From: Spirosoma rhododendri
Lineage (GTDB): Bacteria > Bacteroidota > Bacteroidia > Cytophagales > Spirosomataceae
DNA length: 64,000 nucleotides
Direction of reading: 5' to 3'
Assembly (NCBI RefSeq): GCF_012849055.1
Contig: NZ_CP051677.1
Span: forward strand, 1 to 64,000
Below are positions 8,455-17,517 of the stretch, one piece after another (positions within the stretch are counted from its first letter, which is position 1; each line of letters opens with the position of its first letter). The position numbers and the translations under genes were made by a program. Under the pieces are notes generated by a model, which was given only the letters and a program-made list of their open reading frames with translations, searched no databases and was not told the origin of the DNA.

Positions 8455-9792
8455 TCAGGATTTAGTCGGTTCGGCGTGGTTTGTCATCTTCTCCTCCAGC
8501 GCAACCATAACATTCCGGGGCAGCTTTGGCCGGATAATGAGCCGCAGATCGTTCTTGTACGTCAGGTAGTTAGTCATCCAGTTGATGAAAATAAATAGCC
8601 GGTTTTTCACGCCTACGATAGCCATCAGGTGAACGAACAACCAGGTCAGCCAGGCAAAAAATCCCTGAAACTTAAAAAATGGCAGGTCGACCACGGCAAG
8701 CCCCCGACCAATCGTGGCCATGCTACCCAGATCCTTATACGTAAACTCCTCCGGCTCCTGCCCTTTCGCCCACCGGCGCAGGTTTTTGGCCAGTTGCTTG
8801 CCCTGCTGAATGGCAGGCTGGGCAATCTGCGGATGACCGTTGGGCCATTTTTCTTCGGCCATCAGCGCAACGTCGCCAATGGCGAACACATCGGGTACGT
8901 CTTTAACCCGGCTGTATCGGTCGACCAGTAAGCGCCCACCGCGCCCGAGCACCTCGCTCGGCAGACCCGCCAGCGGGCTTGCCTTCACGCCAGCCGCCCA
9001 GATCAGGTTGTTGGTGCGCAGCGTCGTGCCGTCGTTAATCGTTACGATCCGACCGTCGAAGTCCAGCACCCGCGTATTGAGCCGGACGTTCACACCCAGT
9101 TCCTGCAAGTACGTCAGCGCGTGTTGCTGCGACTCAACCGACATCGGCCCCAGCAGTTCCCCACCCGACTCGATCAGGTGAATATCCATCATGCGAAAGT
9201 CGAGTTCGGGGTAGTCGCGGGGCAGCACTGTTTTGCGCATTTCGGCCAGCGTCCCGCACAGTTCCACGCCCGTCGGGCCACCGCCAACGACCACAACATC
9301 CATAAATCCTTCTTTCTCGTCCAGCGTCTCGACACTCAGCGCATCCTCAAAGTTTTGCAGCATCCGGTTGCGCAGGGCGATAGCCTCGCCCACCGATTTC
9401 ATCGGCATCGCATTATTGATGATGTTCTGCTGATTGAAGAAATTGGTGTCGGCCCCCGTCGCGATCACCAGATAATCGTAGTCGACCGGGCCGAGTTCGG
9501 TATCAATCGCTTTGTCGGCCGGGCGAACGCTAGTGACGTTGGTAACCCGGATGTGAAAGTTTTTTCTGTCGCCGAATATGGCCCGCAGCGGAAACAGGAT
9601 CGAGTTGGCTTCCAGACCCGCCGTAGCTACCTGATAATACAGCGGCTGAAACTCGTGGAAGTTGTTTTTATTAATCAGCACCACCTGAAACTCCGGCATA
9701 TCCACCAGTCGGCGGGCCAGTTTCAGACCGCCAAAACCGGCGCCCACAATCACGACCCGCTTCAGGTCTGTTTTCGGTATGTTTGGATTCAT
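8455..9792 (-). CDS. ndh: type II NADH dehydrogenase (NDH-2)
   Basis: This 445-residue FAD flavoprotein transfers electrons from NADH to quinone without proton pumping, on the inner face of the cytoplasmic membrane. The FAD motif VVIVGAGFGGLKLA is at about residues 13-26 and the NADH motif VVVVGGGPTGVELCG near 168. FAIGDVA, contacting the FAD, is near residue 305. A C-terminal hydrophobic region (about 370-410) serves as membrane anchor, as in alternative NADH dehydrogenases. Length and motif order fit NDH-2 rather than nitrite reductase-type disulfide oxidoreductases. Confidence 0.88.
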   Translation of the reverse strand: MNPNIPKTDLKRVVIVGAGFGGLKLARRLVDMPEFQVVLINKNNFHEFQPLYYQVATAGLEANSILFPLRAIFGDRKNFHIRVTNVTSVRPADKAIDTELGPVDYDYLVIATGADTNFFNQQNIINNAMPMKSVGEAIALRNRMLQNFEDALSVETLDEKEGFMDVVVVGGGPTGVELCGTLAEMRKTVLPRDYPELDFRMMDIHLIESGGELLGPMSVESQQHALTYLQELGVNVRLNTRVLDFDGRIVTINDGTTLRTNNLIWAAGVKASPLAGLPSEVLGRGGRLLVDRYSRVKDVPDVFAIGDVALMAEEKWPNGHPQIAQPAIQQGKQLAKNLRRWAKGQEPEEFTYKDLGSMATIGRGLAVVDLPFFKFQGFFAWLTWLFVHLMAIVGVKNRLFIFINWMTNYLTYKNDLRLIIRPKLPRNVMVALEEKMTNHAEPTKS

Positions 9793-9900
9793 TCGCTGCT
9801 TGTTTAACTATCGGTTACCGGTTTAACGGCTATCGGCCAGCTGTGTTTTGACGGTGACGGCCAAACTGTCGATACTGTGTGCCCGTGCTGACCCGCAGAT

Positions 9901-11035
9901 TCAGACTTTCTCCGTCGATTCCTGCAAAACCCGCTCGTAATAGGCTTCGTACAGTGGCAAAATCCGCGACAGCTCAAACTCCTGCGCCCGCGCCAGTGCA
10001 GCCGCCTTGAATGTAGGCAAATTCGCGTCGTCAAGTACATATAACGCGTTTTTAACCATATCGTCTACATCGCCCACCGGACTCAGGAAACCCGTAACAC
10101 CCTGCACGTTAAGTTCGGGCAGACCACCAGCATTCGAGGAAATAACGGGCACTTCGCAGGCCATCGCTTCGAGAGCGGCCAACCCGAAACTTTCATTCTC
10201 CGACGGCATCAGAAACAGATCGGCTACCGACAATACTTCCTCGACCGCGTCGAGTTTTCCCAGAAACCGCACCTGATCGTAGATGCCCAGTTCGCGTACC
10301 AGCCGCTCGATACGCGCCCGCTCCGGGCCATCGCCAACCAGCAGCAGCTTGGCGGGTATTTCTTTCTGAACGTGGTGAAAAACCATTACGGCATCATCGA
10401 TCCGCTTGACGCGCCGGAAGTTGGACGTATGTACGATCAGCTTCTCGCCGTTGGGGCAGATCGCCAGCTTGAAATGCTCCTTCTTCTGCCGCTTGAACCG
10501 CTCCAGATCCACAAAGTTGGGAATGACCTCGATCTCGCGATGGACCTTGAAATGCGCGTACGTATCCTGCCGCAAATTTTCCGATACCGACGTCACGCCG
10601 TCTGATTCGTTGATACTGAACGTAACGACCGGCTCGTAGGACGCATCCTTACCAACGAGGGTAATATCAGTGCCGTGCAGTGTGGTTACGACCGGCACAA
10701 TGCGGCCCTGCGACCGGAGTATCATCTTGGCCATGTAAGCAGCCGATGCGTGCGGAATGGCGTAGTGAACGTGCAGCAGATCGACATCTTCGTTGAGCAC
10801 GACATTAACCATTTCGCTGGTCAGTGCCGACTCATACGGCGCATACTGAAACAGCGGGTAGGTCGGTATATTTACTTCATGGTAGAAGACGTTTTCGCTG
10901 AAAAAATCCAGTCGGGGGGTTGCTGATAGGTGATAAAGTGGATTTGGTGGCCGTTTTTGGCGAGCGCTTTTCCCAGCTCGGTAGCGACCACACCACTGCC
11001 CCGAAGGTCGGGTAGCACACAATACCTATTTTCAT
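9901..11035 (-). CDS. bshA: N-acetyl-alpha-D-glucosaminyl L-malate synthase BshA, two frameshifts
   Basis: This GT4 retaining glycosyltransferase joins UDP-GlcNAc to L-malate in the first step of bacillithiol synthesis. From about 10910 onward the protein is clear: [57 protein letters not shown]. The true N-terminus is recovered from 11035 as [12 protein letters not shown], then [20 protein letters not shown] and HFITYQQP in a second frame, then RLDFF in a third. Both frame changes are explained by one missing base each, in a 4-base C run at 10999-11002 (plus strand) and a 6-base G run at 10914-10919. The gene is therefore probably intact in the organism. Neither bshB nor bshC is in this window. 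Confidence 0.88.
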
Positions 11036-11267
11036 GGACAAACGGGTAACTAAGTAAACAGCGACTGACGCTTTCGGTACCGGCGCTGATCGGTTGCTAC
11101 GCTAACAACAAACGGCGGGCAAAAGAATCCCGAACAATCGCGGGCAGCCCACAAACAGCCACGTTTGCCCACACAATAAAATGCTATTGGTGGGCTTGTC
11201 GCGTACTCCCTGCAACAGCGCTTTCTGGCGTCAATTCGTTAATTTTGCCAAAAGCCTGTTCATCACA

Positions 11268-12143
11268 ATGGTTGCGCGTCAGCCCATCTCGTTTCCTGCC
11301 TTCGTTGTCGGTTTTCTGCGGCTCGTCCGGGTGCAGAACCTATCGATCGTGGTTCTGACGCAGTTTCTGGCGCGTATTTTTCTGGTTGGCCCCCGCGAGG
11401 ACTGGCGGCAGCTCCTCCTCGACCCGACTATCTGGCTGCTCTCCTCCTCAACGGTGTGCATTGCCGCTGCGGGCTACATCATCAACGATTATTTCGACGT
11501 CAAGATTGACCTGGTCAACAAGCCCGACCGCGTCGTGATCGGGCGGTATCTGCGTCGGCGGGTGGCGATGGGCACTCATCAGCTACTCAACCTGATCGGG
11601 TGCCTGATCGGCCTGTATCTGAGCAAGTGGGTCTTTCTGCTCGATGTGTTCTGCGTGGCGCTGCTGTGGCTGTATTCGGCAAAATTCAAGCGGCAGCCCA
11701 TTATCGGCAACATAGCCGTATCGCTCCTGACGGCCCTGTCGCTGATCGTACTGGCGGTTTATTATCAGCAAAACGCACACATGCTGCTGATCTACGCGGT
11801 CTTTTCGTTCGGCATTTCGCTGATTCGGGAGATCATCAAGGATATGCAGGATATCCGGGGCGACGCGCGTTTCGGCTGCCGGACGCTGCCCATCGTGTGG
11901 GGCCTCCGCCGAACCAAATACCTGCTTTACGTGCTGGTTGCATCGCTTATCCTGACGATGTTTCTCATCACTGATTCGCTGGCCAACCTGCACCTCAACC
12001 TGATTTTCCTGATTTTACTCGTCCCCATCGGCTGGCTGCTTTACCAGCTCGTCCGGGCCGACACCCGCCGGGATTTTGGGTATCTGAGCAACCTCTGCAA
12101 GCTCATTATGCTAATGGGGGTTATGAGCATGGCCTGGGCGTAA
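11268..12143 (+). CDS. UbiA family prenyltransferase
   Basis: This 291-residue integral membrane prenyltransferase has both aspartate-rich prenyl-diphosphate sites: NDYFDVKID near residue 80 and IKDMQDIRGDARFG near 190. About eight or nine hydrophobic segments are visible. The sequence resembles the Bacteroidota group annotated as geranylgeranylglycerol-phosphate geranylgeranyltransferase, but quinone or haem-type acceptors cannot be excluded. The ATG at 11268 is chosen because homologous sequence begins at VARQPISFPAF; the frame is open upstream to 11181. It is divergently oriented to bshA with a gap of about 230 bp. Confidence 0.82.
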   Translation: MVARQPISFPAFVVGFLRLVRVQNLSIVVLTQFLARIFLVGPREDWRQLLLDPTIWLLSSSTVCIAAAGYIINDYFDVKIDLVNKPDRVVIGRYLRRRVAMGTHQLLNLIGCLIGLYLSKWVFLLDVFCVALLWLYSAKFKRQPIIGNIAVSLLTALSLIVLAVYYQQNAHMLLIYAVFSFGISLIREIIKDMQDIRGDARFGCRTLPIVWGLRRTKYLLYVLVASLILTMFLITDSLANLHLNLIFLILLVPIGWLLYQLVRADTRRDFGYLSNLCKLIMLMGVMSMAWA

Positions 12144-12224
12144 AGCCCGTTCGCTCAACAGGTTGCGGAGAGTTTATCAGAATTCCATAGTTTTGGTAAG
12201 GTTATCTATTCGCACCTTACCACT

Positions 12225-12923
12225 ATGAAATTTCTCACCATCAGTTTGCTCGTCGTTCTTTCGTCGGTTACGTGCCGCGCTCAGTCATGCCTGGGGTTTA
12301 CGTTTAAAACCGGTACGACCTATGAACTGGCTACCTTCAGCGGCAAAGACAAACCAACGGGCCGTATCAACTACCACATCGACAATGTGAAGGCGCAGGG
12401 CGGCAGTACAACACTGGATATTACCGCCACCTTCTCCGACGAAGCCGGCAAGCAACGATCGCCCTACACGATCCATTACACCTGTACGGGCAACGAGCTG
12501 ATCGCCGATATGTCGGGGATGATACAGGGAATGTCGGGGCTGGGGTCGAGAGACATGGAGATGAAGCTGAAAGCCAATCGGCTGGCTTATCCCGGCAAAC
12601 TGAGCGTTGGCAATAAGCTTTCCGATGGACAGATGGAAGCGGAAATGCTCAGCGGTGGCAACACGATGATGACGATGAATATGACCATGACCAACCGGCA
12701 GGTCGACAGTCAGGAATCCATCACAACCCCGGCCGGGACGTTCAACGCATACAAAATCACAGCCGATGTGTCGCTCGACAACCGGGCGATAGGAATCCCC
12801 ATCCGGTCGAGCCTGAAAACGGTTAGCTACCGGACCAATGATCTGCTGTTCGACGTGAAGTCGGAGACGTATAACAAGAACGGCAAGCTGATGGGGTACA
12901 CCCTGCTGAACAAAATCAACTGA
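12225..12923 (+). CDS. secreted TapB/DUF3108-like protein
   Basis: This 232-residue exported protein has a cleavable signal peptide (MKFLTISLLVVLSSVTCRAQ, cut after about residue 20). The mature part is beta-rich and has the features of the TapB/DUF3108 group: TGTTYELATF near the start, a central methionine-rich patch (about residues 140-152, many Met and Thr), then ITTPAGTFNAYKITADV and a final YNKNGKLMGYTLL. The function is unknown; the Met-rich stretch might bind a soft metal, which is speculation. It stands between the UbiA and MerC genes on the same strand. Confidence 0.7.
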   Translation: MKFLTISLLVVLSSVTCRAQSCLGFTFKTGTTYELATFSGKDKPTGRINYHIDNVKAQGGSTTLDITATFSDEAGKQRSPYTIHYTCTGNELIADMSGMIQGMSGLGSRDMEMKLKANRLAYPGKLSVGNKLSDGQMEAEMLSGGNTMMTMNMTMTNRQVDSQESITTPAGTFNAYKITADVSLDNRAIGIPIRSSLKTVSYRTNDLLFDVKSETYNKNGKLMGYTLLNKIN

Positions 12924-13035
12924 TTGGCCCGGCGGGTTGGCCGAGTATTTTCAGAGGCTTCGCAACTTTGTTGCAAAAAAGCGAGTTAACTTGCTACGAC
13001 TTTGCCCGGCGCGTTGCTCGTTGGCTGTTTAGCTT

Positions 13036-13419
13036 ATGAAGTTCGATTTCCTGACCCGTAAAGCTGATTATGTAGGCATCACCGGCTCGGTGCTATGCCT
13101 GATTCATTGCATTGCGACGCCCGTACTGCTGATGAGTTCGCGGCTGCTGCAAACCAACGATCAGCTACGGATCGGGTACCTGAGTCTGGACTATGTTTTC
13201 ATCGCTGTCAACATAGCGGCTGTCTACTTCGCCACCCGCCATTACGCATCGGCAGCCGTTCGCCGGGCATTGTGGGGCTTTCTGAGCCTATTTACGGCCT
13301 CGGTTCTGCTGGAAGACGTCAACGAAATTTTTGAATACATCAGCTATGTGGCATCGGCCGGGCTTATGCTGACGCACCTCGTCAATATTCGCCAACACCG
13401 ATTGCAGCACGCGCATTGA
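13036..13419 (+). CDS. MerC domain membrane protein
   Basis: This 127-residue inner-membrane protein of the MerC family has four hydrophobic segments. The conserved cysteine pair in the first helix is visible as LCLIHCIATP (CxxxC, near residue 23), as in mercury transporters. In Bacteroidota such stand-alone MerC proteins are common away from mer operons, so mercury transport is not implied; general metal handling is a guess. A strong terminator follows. Confidence 0.85.
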   Translation: MKFDFLTRKADYVGITGSVLCLIHCIATPVLLMSSRLLQTNDQLRIGYLSLDYVFIAVNIAAVYFATRHYASAAVRRALWGFLSLFTASVLLEDVNEIFEYISYVASAGLMLTHLVNIRQHRLQHAH

Positions 13420-13468
13420 ATATAGGTTGCCTTTGCCTCTACCCTCACGGCAGCGGCCCTCACCCCAA

Positions 13469-13501
13469 CCCCTCTCCCAAAACGGGAGAGGGGCTTTTTT
13501 T
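13469..13501 (+). terminator. rho-independent terminator after merC-like gene
   Basis: A 10-bp GC-rich stem (CCCCTCTCCC at 13469-13478, complement at 13484-13493) has a 5-base loop and is followed by C and seven T residues. It also faces the convergent NmrA gene end at 13518. Confidence 0.88.
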
Positions 13502-13517
13502 GCCACTTGGCCACAGC

Positions 13518-14402
13518 CTACACCCGCTTCTTCAACACATCCTTTACGCTTGTCCACTGGATATCCGGGTATCGGCTGTTATCGAGTGGGTCGTTCAGGA
13601 CGCTGAACATGCTTTGCATGTACTGGCCTTGCTGCCAGCGTGGGTATAGCTGGTTTTCGCCGTCGGGGTCAGCCGCCCGTCCGCGCCGGTTATAGGCCGC
13701 CAGATCGGCCAGTCTACCCATGTTGGTCAGGGTAAAGGTGTGGCCCGTTACCTCACTTGCGGCTTTTGCCAGCTCGGCGGGACTGATCTGAAAACTGGCG
13801 ATGCGCAGAATCCGGGGTGTACCGACGTCGAGCGCAGCATCGGCGGTAAACGCAGCGACGTCGTCCATGGTTGTGAAGTCGGCTTTTTGGTGCTCATCGT
13901 CCCAGTAGCCCGCCTGTTTTTTCGAAAAGTCCAGCAACGGCATATCGCGGCTGAGTAGATCAGCGAACGCACCGTTCATGACCGACGTAGCCCTGATCGA
14001 CGTTGAGTCGATATACTCCATAAATTCCCGGCGCAGGTCGAAGTTGCGGTTTTCGCCACCGGGCAGCTGCGTGAAATCGGTCGAGAAGTCGGACGGGATA
14101 AACCGGGGAACGCCTGCTGCAATTGCCGCATCGAGCAGTCTCGACTGCGTATTGACGATCACATCGTGCAGCCCCTGCAACGCCGAGACAACGCAGTCGA
14201 CGTTATTACACGCCACTGTCAGCTGACCGGAATCGGTCATGTCGACGGAAACGATTTCAGCCCCCTTGTCTTTCAGTTTATCCAGCTTAGGTTGGTCGGT
14301 ACCCGCCCGGACCAGCGCCCGAACGGTGGCTCCGCGCTCAAGCAGTGCGTGTACAATGCGCCCTCCGAAGTTTCCCGTGGCACCTGCTACCAGAATGGTC
14401 AT
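13518..14402 (-). CDS. NmrA-like NAD(P)-binding protein
   Basis: This 294-residue atypical short-chain dehydrogenase is of the NmrA/isoflavone-reductase type. The N-terminal nucleotide motif is VAGATGNFGGRIVHALLERG. The region around FIPSDFSTDFTQLPGGENRN is typical of the family. No clear YxxxK catalytic pair is seen, so the protein may act as an NAD(P) sensor or as a reductase of an unknown substrate. It is convergent with the merC-like gene and followed on the same strand by the peroxidase. Confidence 0.85.
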   Translation of the reverse strand: MTILVAGATGNFGGRIVHALLERGATVRALVRAGTDQPKLDKLKDKGAEIVSVDMTDSGQLTVACNNVDCVVSALQGLHDVIVNTQSRLLDAAIAAGVPRFIPSDFSTDFTQLPGGENRNFDLRREFMEYIDSTSIRATSVMNGAFADLLSRDMPLLDFSKKQAGYWDDEHQKADFTTMDDVAAFTADAALDVGTPRILRIASFQISPAELAKAASEVTGHTFTLTNMGRLADLAAYNRRGRAADPDGENQLYPRWQQGQYMQSMFSVLNDPLDNSRYPDIQWTSVKDVLKKRV

Positions 14403-14447
14403 GTCGACGACAATTTACGTGTCTCCCTGTAACGGCCTGTACGGACT

Positions 14448-15548
14448 TTAGTTAGCCGCGAACGCCCGATTGCTCAGGAACGTATTGTCGGTCAGCGTTT
14501 TAAGGAACGCGATGAGCTGCGTCTGTTGCGTGGCAGTCAGGGCGATACCCAGCTTGCCGTTCTGTTTCAACAGCGGGTCGAGGGTGGGGCTATCCGTTAC
14601 GCCCCCGTTAGCGTAGTGCTTCATAACCTGCTCCAGCGTCAGGAAACGGCCGTCGTGCATGTAGGGAAACGTACGTTCGATGTTGCGCAGACTGGGCACC
14701 CGAAACTTCAGCCGGTCGCTTTCCTGCAACGTAATCGTGTACCGCCCCTGATCGTTGATTGAGTTGGCAGGCAGGCCATTGTTTCGGTAGCTGCGGTCGG
14801 TAAACAGGTCGGTCGCGTGGCAACCCGCGCAGTTCTGCTGGAACAGGTTCAGCCCCGCCAGTTCGTCGGCTGTCAGGTCGCCACCGGCTTCCTTCCGAAC
14901 GTATTTGTCGTAGCGCGAATCAGCCGAAACCAGCGTCAGCACAAACTGCGAAATGGCTTTCAGAAACCGGGCCGTCGTGACGGTGTCAGAACCGAAAGCA
15001 GCTTTGAACATGGGCGGGTATTTGGCGCTCGTCTGCACCCGCTTCAGGGCATCCGCAAACGGCAGGTCCATCTCGTCGTGCCGGGCGATAGGAGCCATCG
15101 GCAGTTCGTCGAGACTGGTGACGCTGCCATCCCAGAAAAACTCGCGATACCACGCCATATTCTGCAAGCTCGGCACGTTGCGCGTCCCGATCCGGTCTTT
15201 TACGCCATGGCTCAAGGCATGGTCGGAATGGGCGAATCCGGCAAATTGCTGGTGGCAGAATCCGCAATTAACGGTGGTATCGCCCGACAGATGATTGTCG
15301 TAAAACAACGCTTTACCCAGCGCAATCCCCTCAGCCGTTTGTGGATTGCTGTTCAGGTTGTAGAGCGCAGCCGGAAAATTGGCTGGTTGCCGAAACGGGA
15401 CGGGCGTTGTCTGGTAAGTAACGCCTGTAGTGGGTGGATTCGGCGATGGCTCGGGCGTAGGGTCGCTGCCGGGTTTGGTCTGACAGGCAATCGCCAGCCC
15501 AAACAGCGCCACACTCACCACTAAACCAATCTGCCGAAGATGTTTCAT
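14448..15548 (-). CDS. di-haem cytochrome c peroxidase family lipoprotein (MbnH-like)
   Basis: This 366-residue exported lipoprotein (lipobox around LAIACQ, Cys22, then a Pro-rich linker) belongs to the bacterial di-haem cytochrome c peroxidase/MauG superfamily. Two haem-binding motifs are visible: CGFCH at residues 95-99 and CAGCH near 245. FPYMHDGRFLTLEQVMKHY follows near the C-terminus. Its neighbour is an MbnP-like gene. In characterised pairs, MbnH is the di-haem enzyme that oxidises a tryptophan of MbnP. The pairing makes this role more likely than peroxide detoxification, but it is inferred. It is separated from the MbnP gene by an 81-bp gap filled by a long hairpin. Confidence 0.85.
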   Translation of the reverse strand: MKHLRQIGLVVSVALFGLAIACQTKPGSDPTPEPSPNPPTTGVTYQTTPVPFRQPANFPAALYNLNSNPQTAEGIALGKALFYDNHLSGDTTVNCGFCHQQFAGFAHSDHALSHGVKDRIGTRNVPSLQNMAWYREFFWDGSVTSLDELPMAPIARHDEMDLPFADALKRVQTSAKYPPMFKAAFGSDTVTTARFLKAISQFVLTLVSADSRYDKYVRKEAGGDLTADELAGLNLFQQNCAGCHATDLFTDRSYRNNGLPANSINDQGRYTITLQESDRLKFRVPSLRNIERTFPYMHDGRFLTLEQVMKHYANGGVTDSPTLDPLLKQNGKLGIALTATQQTQLIAFLKTLTDNTFLSNRAFAAN

Positions 15549-15556
15549 TTTGTTGG

Positions 15557-15627
15557 GGGTTCAAGGTTTGTGGTTTAAAGTTTAACGTTGCCGGAACATT
15601 AAACATTAAACCACAAACCTTAAACCC
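15557..15627. repeat. 33-bp-arm hairpin between the MbnP and MbnH-like genes
   Basis: Left arm 15557-15589 (GGGTTCAAGGTTTGTGGTTT...) and right arm 15595-15627 form a 33-bp stem with three or so mismatches and a 5-base loop GCCGG. It fills nearly the whole gap between two co-oriented genes. Words such as CAAGGTTTGTGGTT and AAAGTT recur in the hairpin before the DUF4397 gene at 47.6 kb. There is no poly-T tail, so it may be an RNA processing or stabilising structure rather than a terminator. Confidence 0.8.
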
Positions 15628-15629
15628 AT

Positions 15630-16448
15630 TTACTTACTGCCCGCCGTTACGCGCTTGTAGCTGAACATGCCGGCGTAGTTGTTCGCAATGCTTCCCGATA
15701 GGGGCGTAAACATCACTGACGAATTTTGCGCGATGCTCAGCTTCGTTGCCCCGTTGAAAATTTGCAGGGCATCGGTCCGGAAATCAATAATCGGCGTCAT
15801 GCTGCTACCGATCACCAGCTGATCCGACCCGAACGGCAAGGCCACCGACCGCAGGTTGTTAATCGTTTTCTTGCCGTCGTAGCCCCCACCAAAGCCGCCG
15901 ATATGATACTGAAACAGGTGGTTCTGCGCGGCCGGTGCTACCGACGAGGTACCTTCCAGTTTCATGAATATATAACCCGAGTTCCAGTCCCAATACATTG
16001 GGTCATGGTCGGTTGTACCCGGATCGAGGACGCCCGTGCGCAGGCTGATATCGGCCAAGCTCCGCACACTGTCGACGCCAATCAGAAAGCCGATGCCGGT
16101 ATACGTCCCGACCGGAATGCCCGTCAGCGCCAGTGTTTGCGAGGCCGGGCGTTCTTCCTCGACCAAGAAATAGTTTTTGTCCTGCGGCACCGTGTAATCC
16201 GTTCCGTCGGACCGACGCAGCCGAATGTTACTGACGAAGTAATTGAACTTGCTGACGTTGAACGATTCGCCCGCTGCATTCTGGTAGGTGCTGGTGTTAA
16301 GTACGAGATTATCCGGCCCGACGACATTGTCGAAACGGAGTTGCAGTGTACCCGTCTGCGTCGCGGCCACGTCGTTTTGGTGGCACGACAAAAAGCCCCA
16401 GATGAACAGGGCGGCTACCAGCATCGGAATCAGCAGCGAACGAAGCAT
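15630..16448 (-). CDS. MbnP-like copper-associated lipoprotein
   Basis: This 272-residue exported lipoprotein (signal ending FLSCHQ) resembles the MbnP family. The sequence TGTLQLRFDNVVGPDNLVLN begins the mature domain, NVSKFNYFVSNIRL follows near residue 65, and DPMYWDWNSGYIFMKLEG (near 155) is the strongly conserved tryptophan-rich segment. MbnP proteins bind copper, partly through a kynurenine derived from tryptophan by MbnH. Which tryptophan is modified here cannot be told. It is first in a minus-strand pair with the di-haem peroxidase. The function in this organism (copper acquisition or sensing) is inferred. Confidence 0.82.
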   Translation of the reverse strand: MLRSLLIPMLVAALFIWGFLSCHQNDVAATQTGTLQLRFDNVVGPDNLVLNTSTYQNAAGESFNVSKFNYFVSNIRLRRSDGTDYTVPQDKNYFLVEEERPASQTLALTGIPVGTYTGIGFLIGVDSVRSLADISLRTGVLDPGTTDHDPMYWDWNSGYIFMKLEGTSSVAPAAQNHLFQYHIGGFGGGYDGKKTINNLRSVALPFGSDQLVIGSSMTPIIDFRTDALQIFNGATKLSIAQNSSVMFTPLSGSIANNYAGMFSYKRVTAGSK

Positions 16449-16540
16449 ATCCTTTCGGTTTTCAGTTTACGGTAGCCGGTTTACGGTGTTGATCGTATGG
16501 GTATTGCTTTCCACCGAAACCTGTAAACCGAGTACCGGCT

Positions 16541-16744
16541 TTATCCCAGCCGATTCCGTATGTAGAGCAGCACCAGCGTTACGATGCCACCGCTTACGCC
16601 CATCAAAAACAGCCAGACAACGGCGTTGGCCGCATCGAAGGGTTTCTGAAGGAATTCGTGAATCAGCCCAGCCAATGCCCCCACGAACGCTGCGATCATG
16701 CCATAAAAAATGAACTGAATAATCGGCGGTACTCGACGGCGCAT
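16541..16744 (-). CDS. small two-helix membrane protein
   Basis: This 67-residue protein is predicted to span the membrane twice: IIQFIFYGMIAAFVGALAGLI at about residues 8-28 and VVWLFLMGVSGGIVTLVLLYI at about 43-63. It has basic residues at both ends (MRRRVPP, RNRLG). No family is recognised. It precedes the MbnP/MbnH pair by about 90 bp on the same strand and might be co-transcribed with it. The gap at 16460-16540 holds TTTACGG-type repeated words. Confidence 0.65.
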   Translation of the reverse strand: MRRRVPPIIQFIFYGMIAAFVGALAGLIHEFLQKPFDAANAVVWLFLMGVSGGIVTLVLLYIRNRLG

Positions 16745-16841
16745 AAGAGCAATGGCTTAAGGGTGTAACGACAAAACGACGCGTTCTATTTCGTTAAAAA
16801 ATGCTAAACAGACTGGCCGGATGCTCCGTATCGTCAGCAGT

Positions 16842-17270
16842 TTATTTCACGTACTGGCTGGCGTCGGCAATGCTTTTTTTCATGCGCATCTGTACCGCGT
16901 CGATGCTTTTCTTCTGGCTGTTCAGATACTCCAGCGCCTTTGCCTGATCGAGCTTTCCGAGCGTGTCGCCGTTGTACTGATTCATCCAGTTCATCATGGC
17001 ATCGTCGGCAGTTGTCAGGCTATCGACCAGTACTTTCCCGGTTGCAGCCCCGGCCGCTTTGGCGTTCACCTGCTTCTTCAACTTAGCAATGTCGCCCATC
17101 AGATTCATGCTGCTGTCGTGCTGCGCCATCACCTGTTCTTCCAGCTGCTTCACCGGGTCGGCGGTGGTGGCGGTTTCTTCGGTTTTCGCGTCTTCTTTCT
17201 TCGATCCGCAGGCGAAACTAACGGCGACAAGCAGGCTCAGGCTGAACAGGGTATTCCGTGTCAATTTCAT
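16842..17270 (-). CDS. helical lipoprotein of unknown function
   Basis: This 142-residue lipoprotein has a signal ending VAVSFACGSKK (Cys near 21). It is followed by an acidic linker and helices rich in Lys, Gln, Met and Ala, with coiled-coil character around LEEQVMAQHDSSMNLMGDIAKL. The ATG at 17270 is chosen. Reading further upstream in frame would translate an interspersed palindromic element at 17302-17419, giving a spurious 57-residue extension. No known family is recognised; similar viral A-type-inclusion-like annotations occur in Bacteroidota but carry no function. Confidence 0.75.
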   Translation of the reverse strand: MKLTRNTLFSLSLLVAVSFACGSKKEDAKTEETATTADPVKQLEEQVMAQHDSSMNLMGDIAKLKKQVNAKAAGAATGKVLVDSLTTADDAMMNWMNQYNGDTLGKLDQAKALEYLNSQKKSIDAVQMRMKKSIADASQYVK

Positions 17271-17301
17271 TGATTTTGTGGTTTTAGTGATGGCGTAAAG
17301 T

Positions 17302-17419
17302 GTAGCCTGGACGTCCACGTCCGGGTGGGCGCGACAGCGACCAACATAGCTGCCGCCTAGCGTAGCTGCCCTGACGGGCACCCGGACGTAGACCGGTCCG
17401 CCGATGCGGTCCAGGCTAC
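17302..17419 (+). repeat. interspersed palindromic element, copy 2 (118 bp)
   Basis: The left end GTAGCCTGGACGTCCACGTC is identical to the other copies. The right end (...CACCCGGACGTAGACCGGTCC...CCAGGCTAC) carries about 15 extra bases similar to the ACCGGTGCGCCGG block of the larger inverted repeat at 7334-7654. The core (GGGCGCGACAGCGACCAAC, GCTGCCGCC, TGCCCTGACGGGCACCC) has the same orientation as the copy at 27854. It lies between the divergent lipoprotein and CDF genes, so it could affect both promoters. Confidence 0.83.
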
Positions 17420-17517
17420 ACAGTCGCGCCAAGCTGCGCAAAGATAGGGGGTCGGTGGGTTCGGGCTGAACAAACCAATGCCATTCGCGATATTTACAGA
17501 GACAACCTGCTTCACCA

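Noticed and set aside
14448..15548. Methanobactin operon
   Set aside because: Only MbnP/MbnH-like genes are present; no precursor peptide, MbnB/MbnC or matching transporter was seen.
17271..17441. N-terminal extension of the helical lipoprotein to 17441
   Set aside because: It would translate the palindromic element and remove the lipoprotein signal from the N-terminus.
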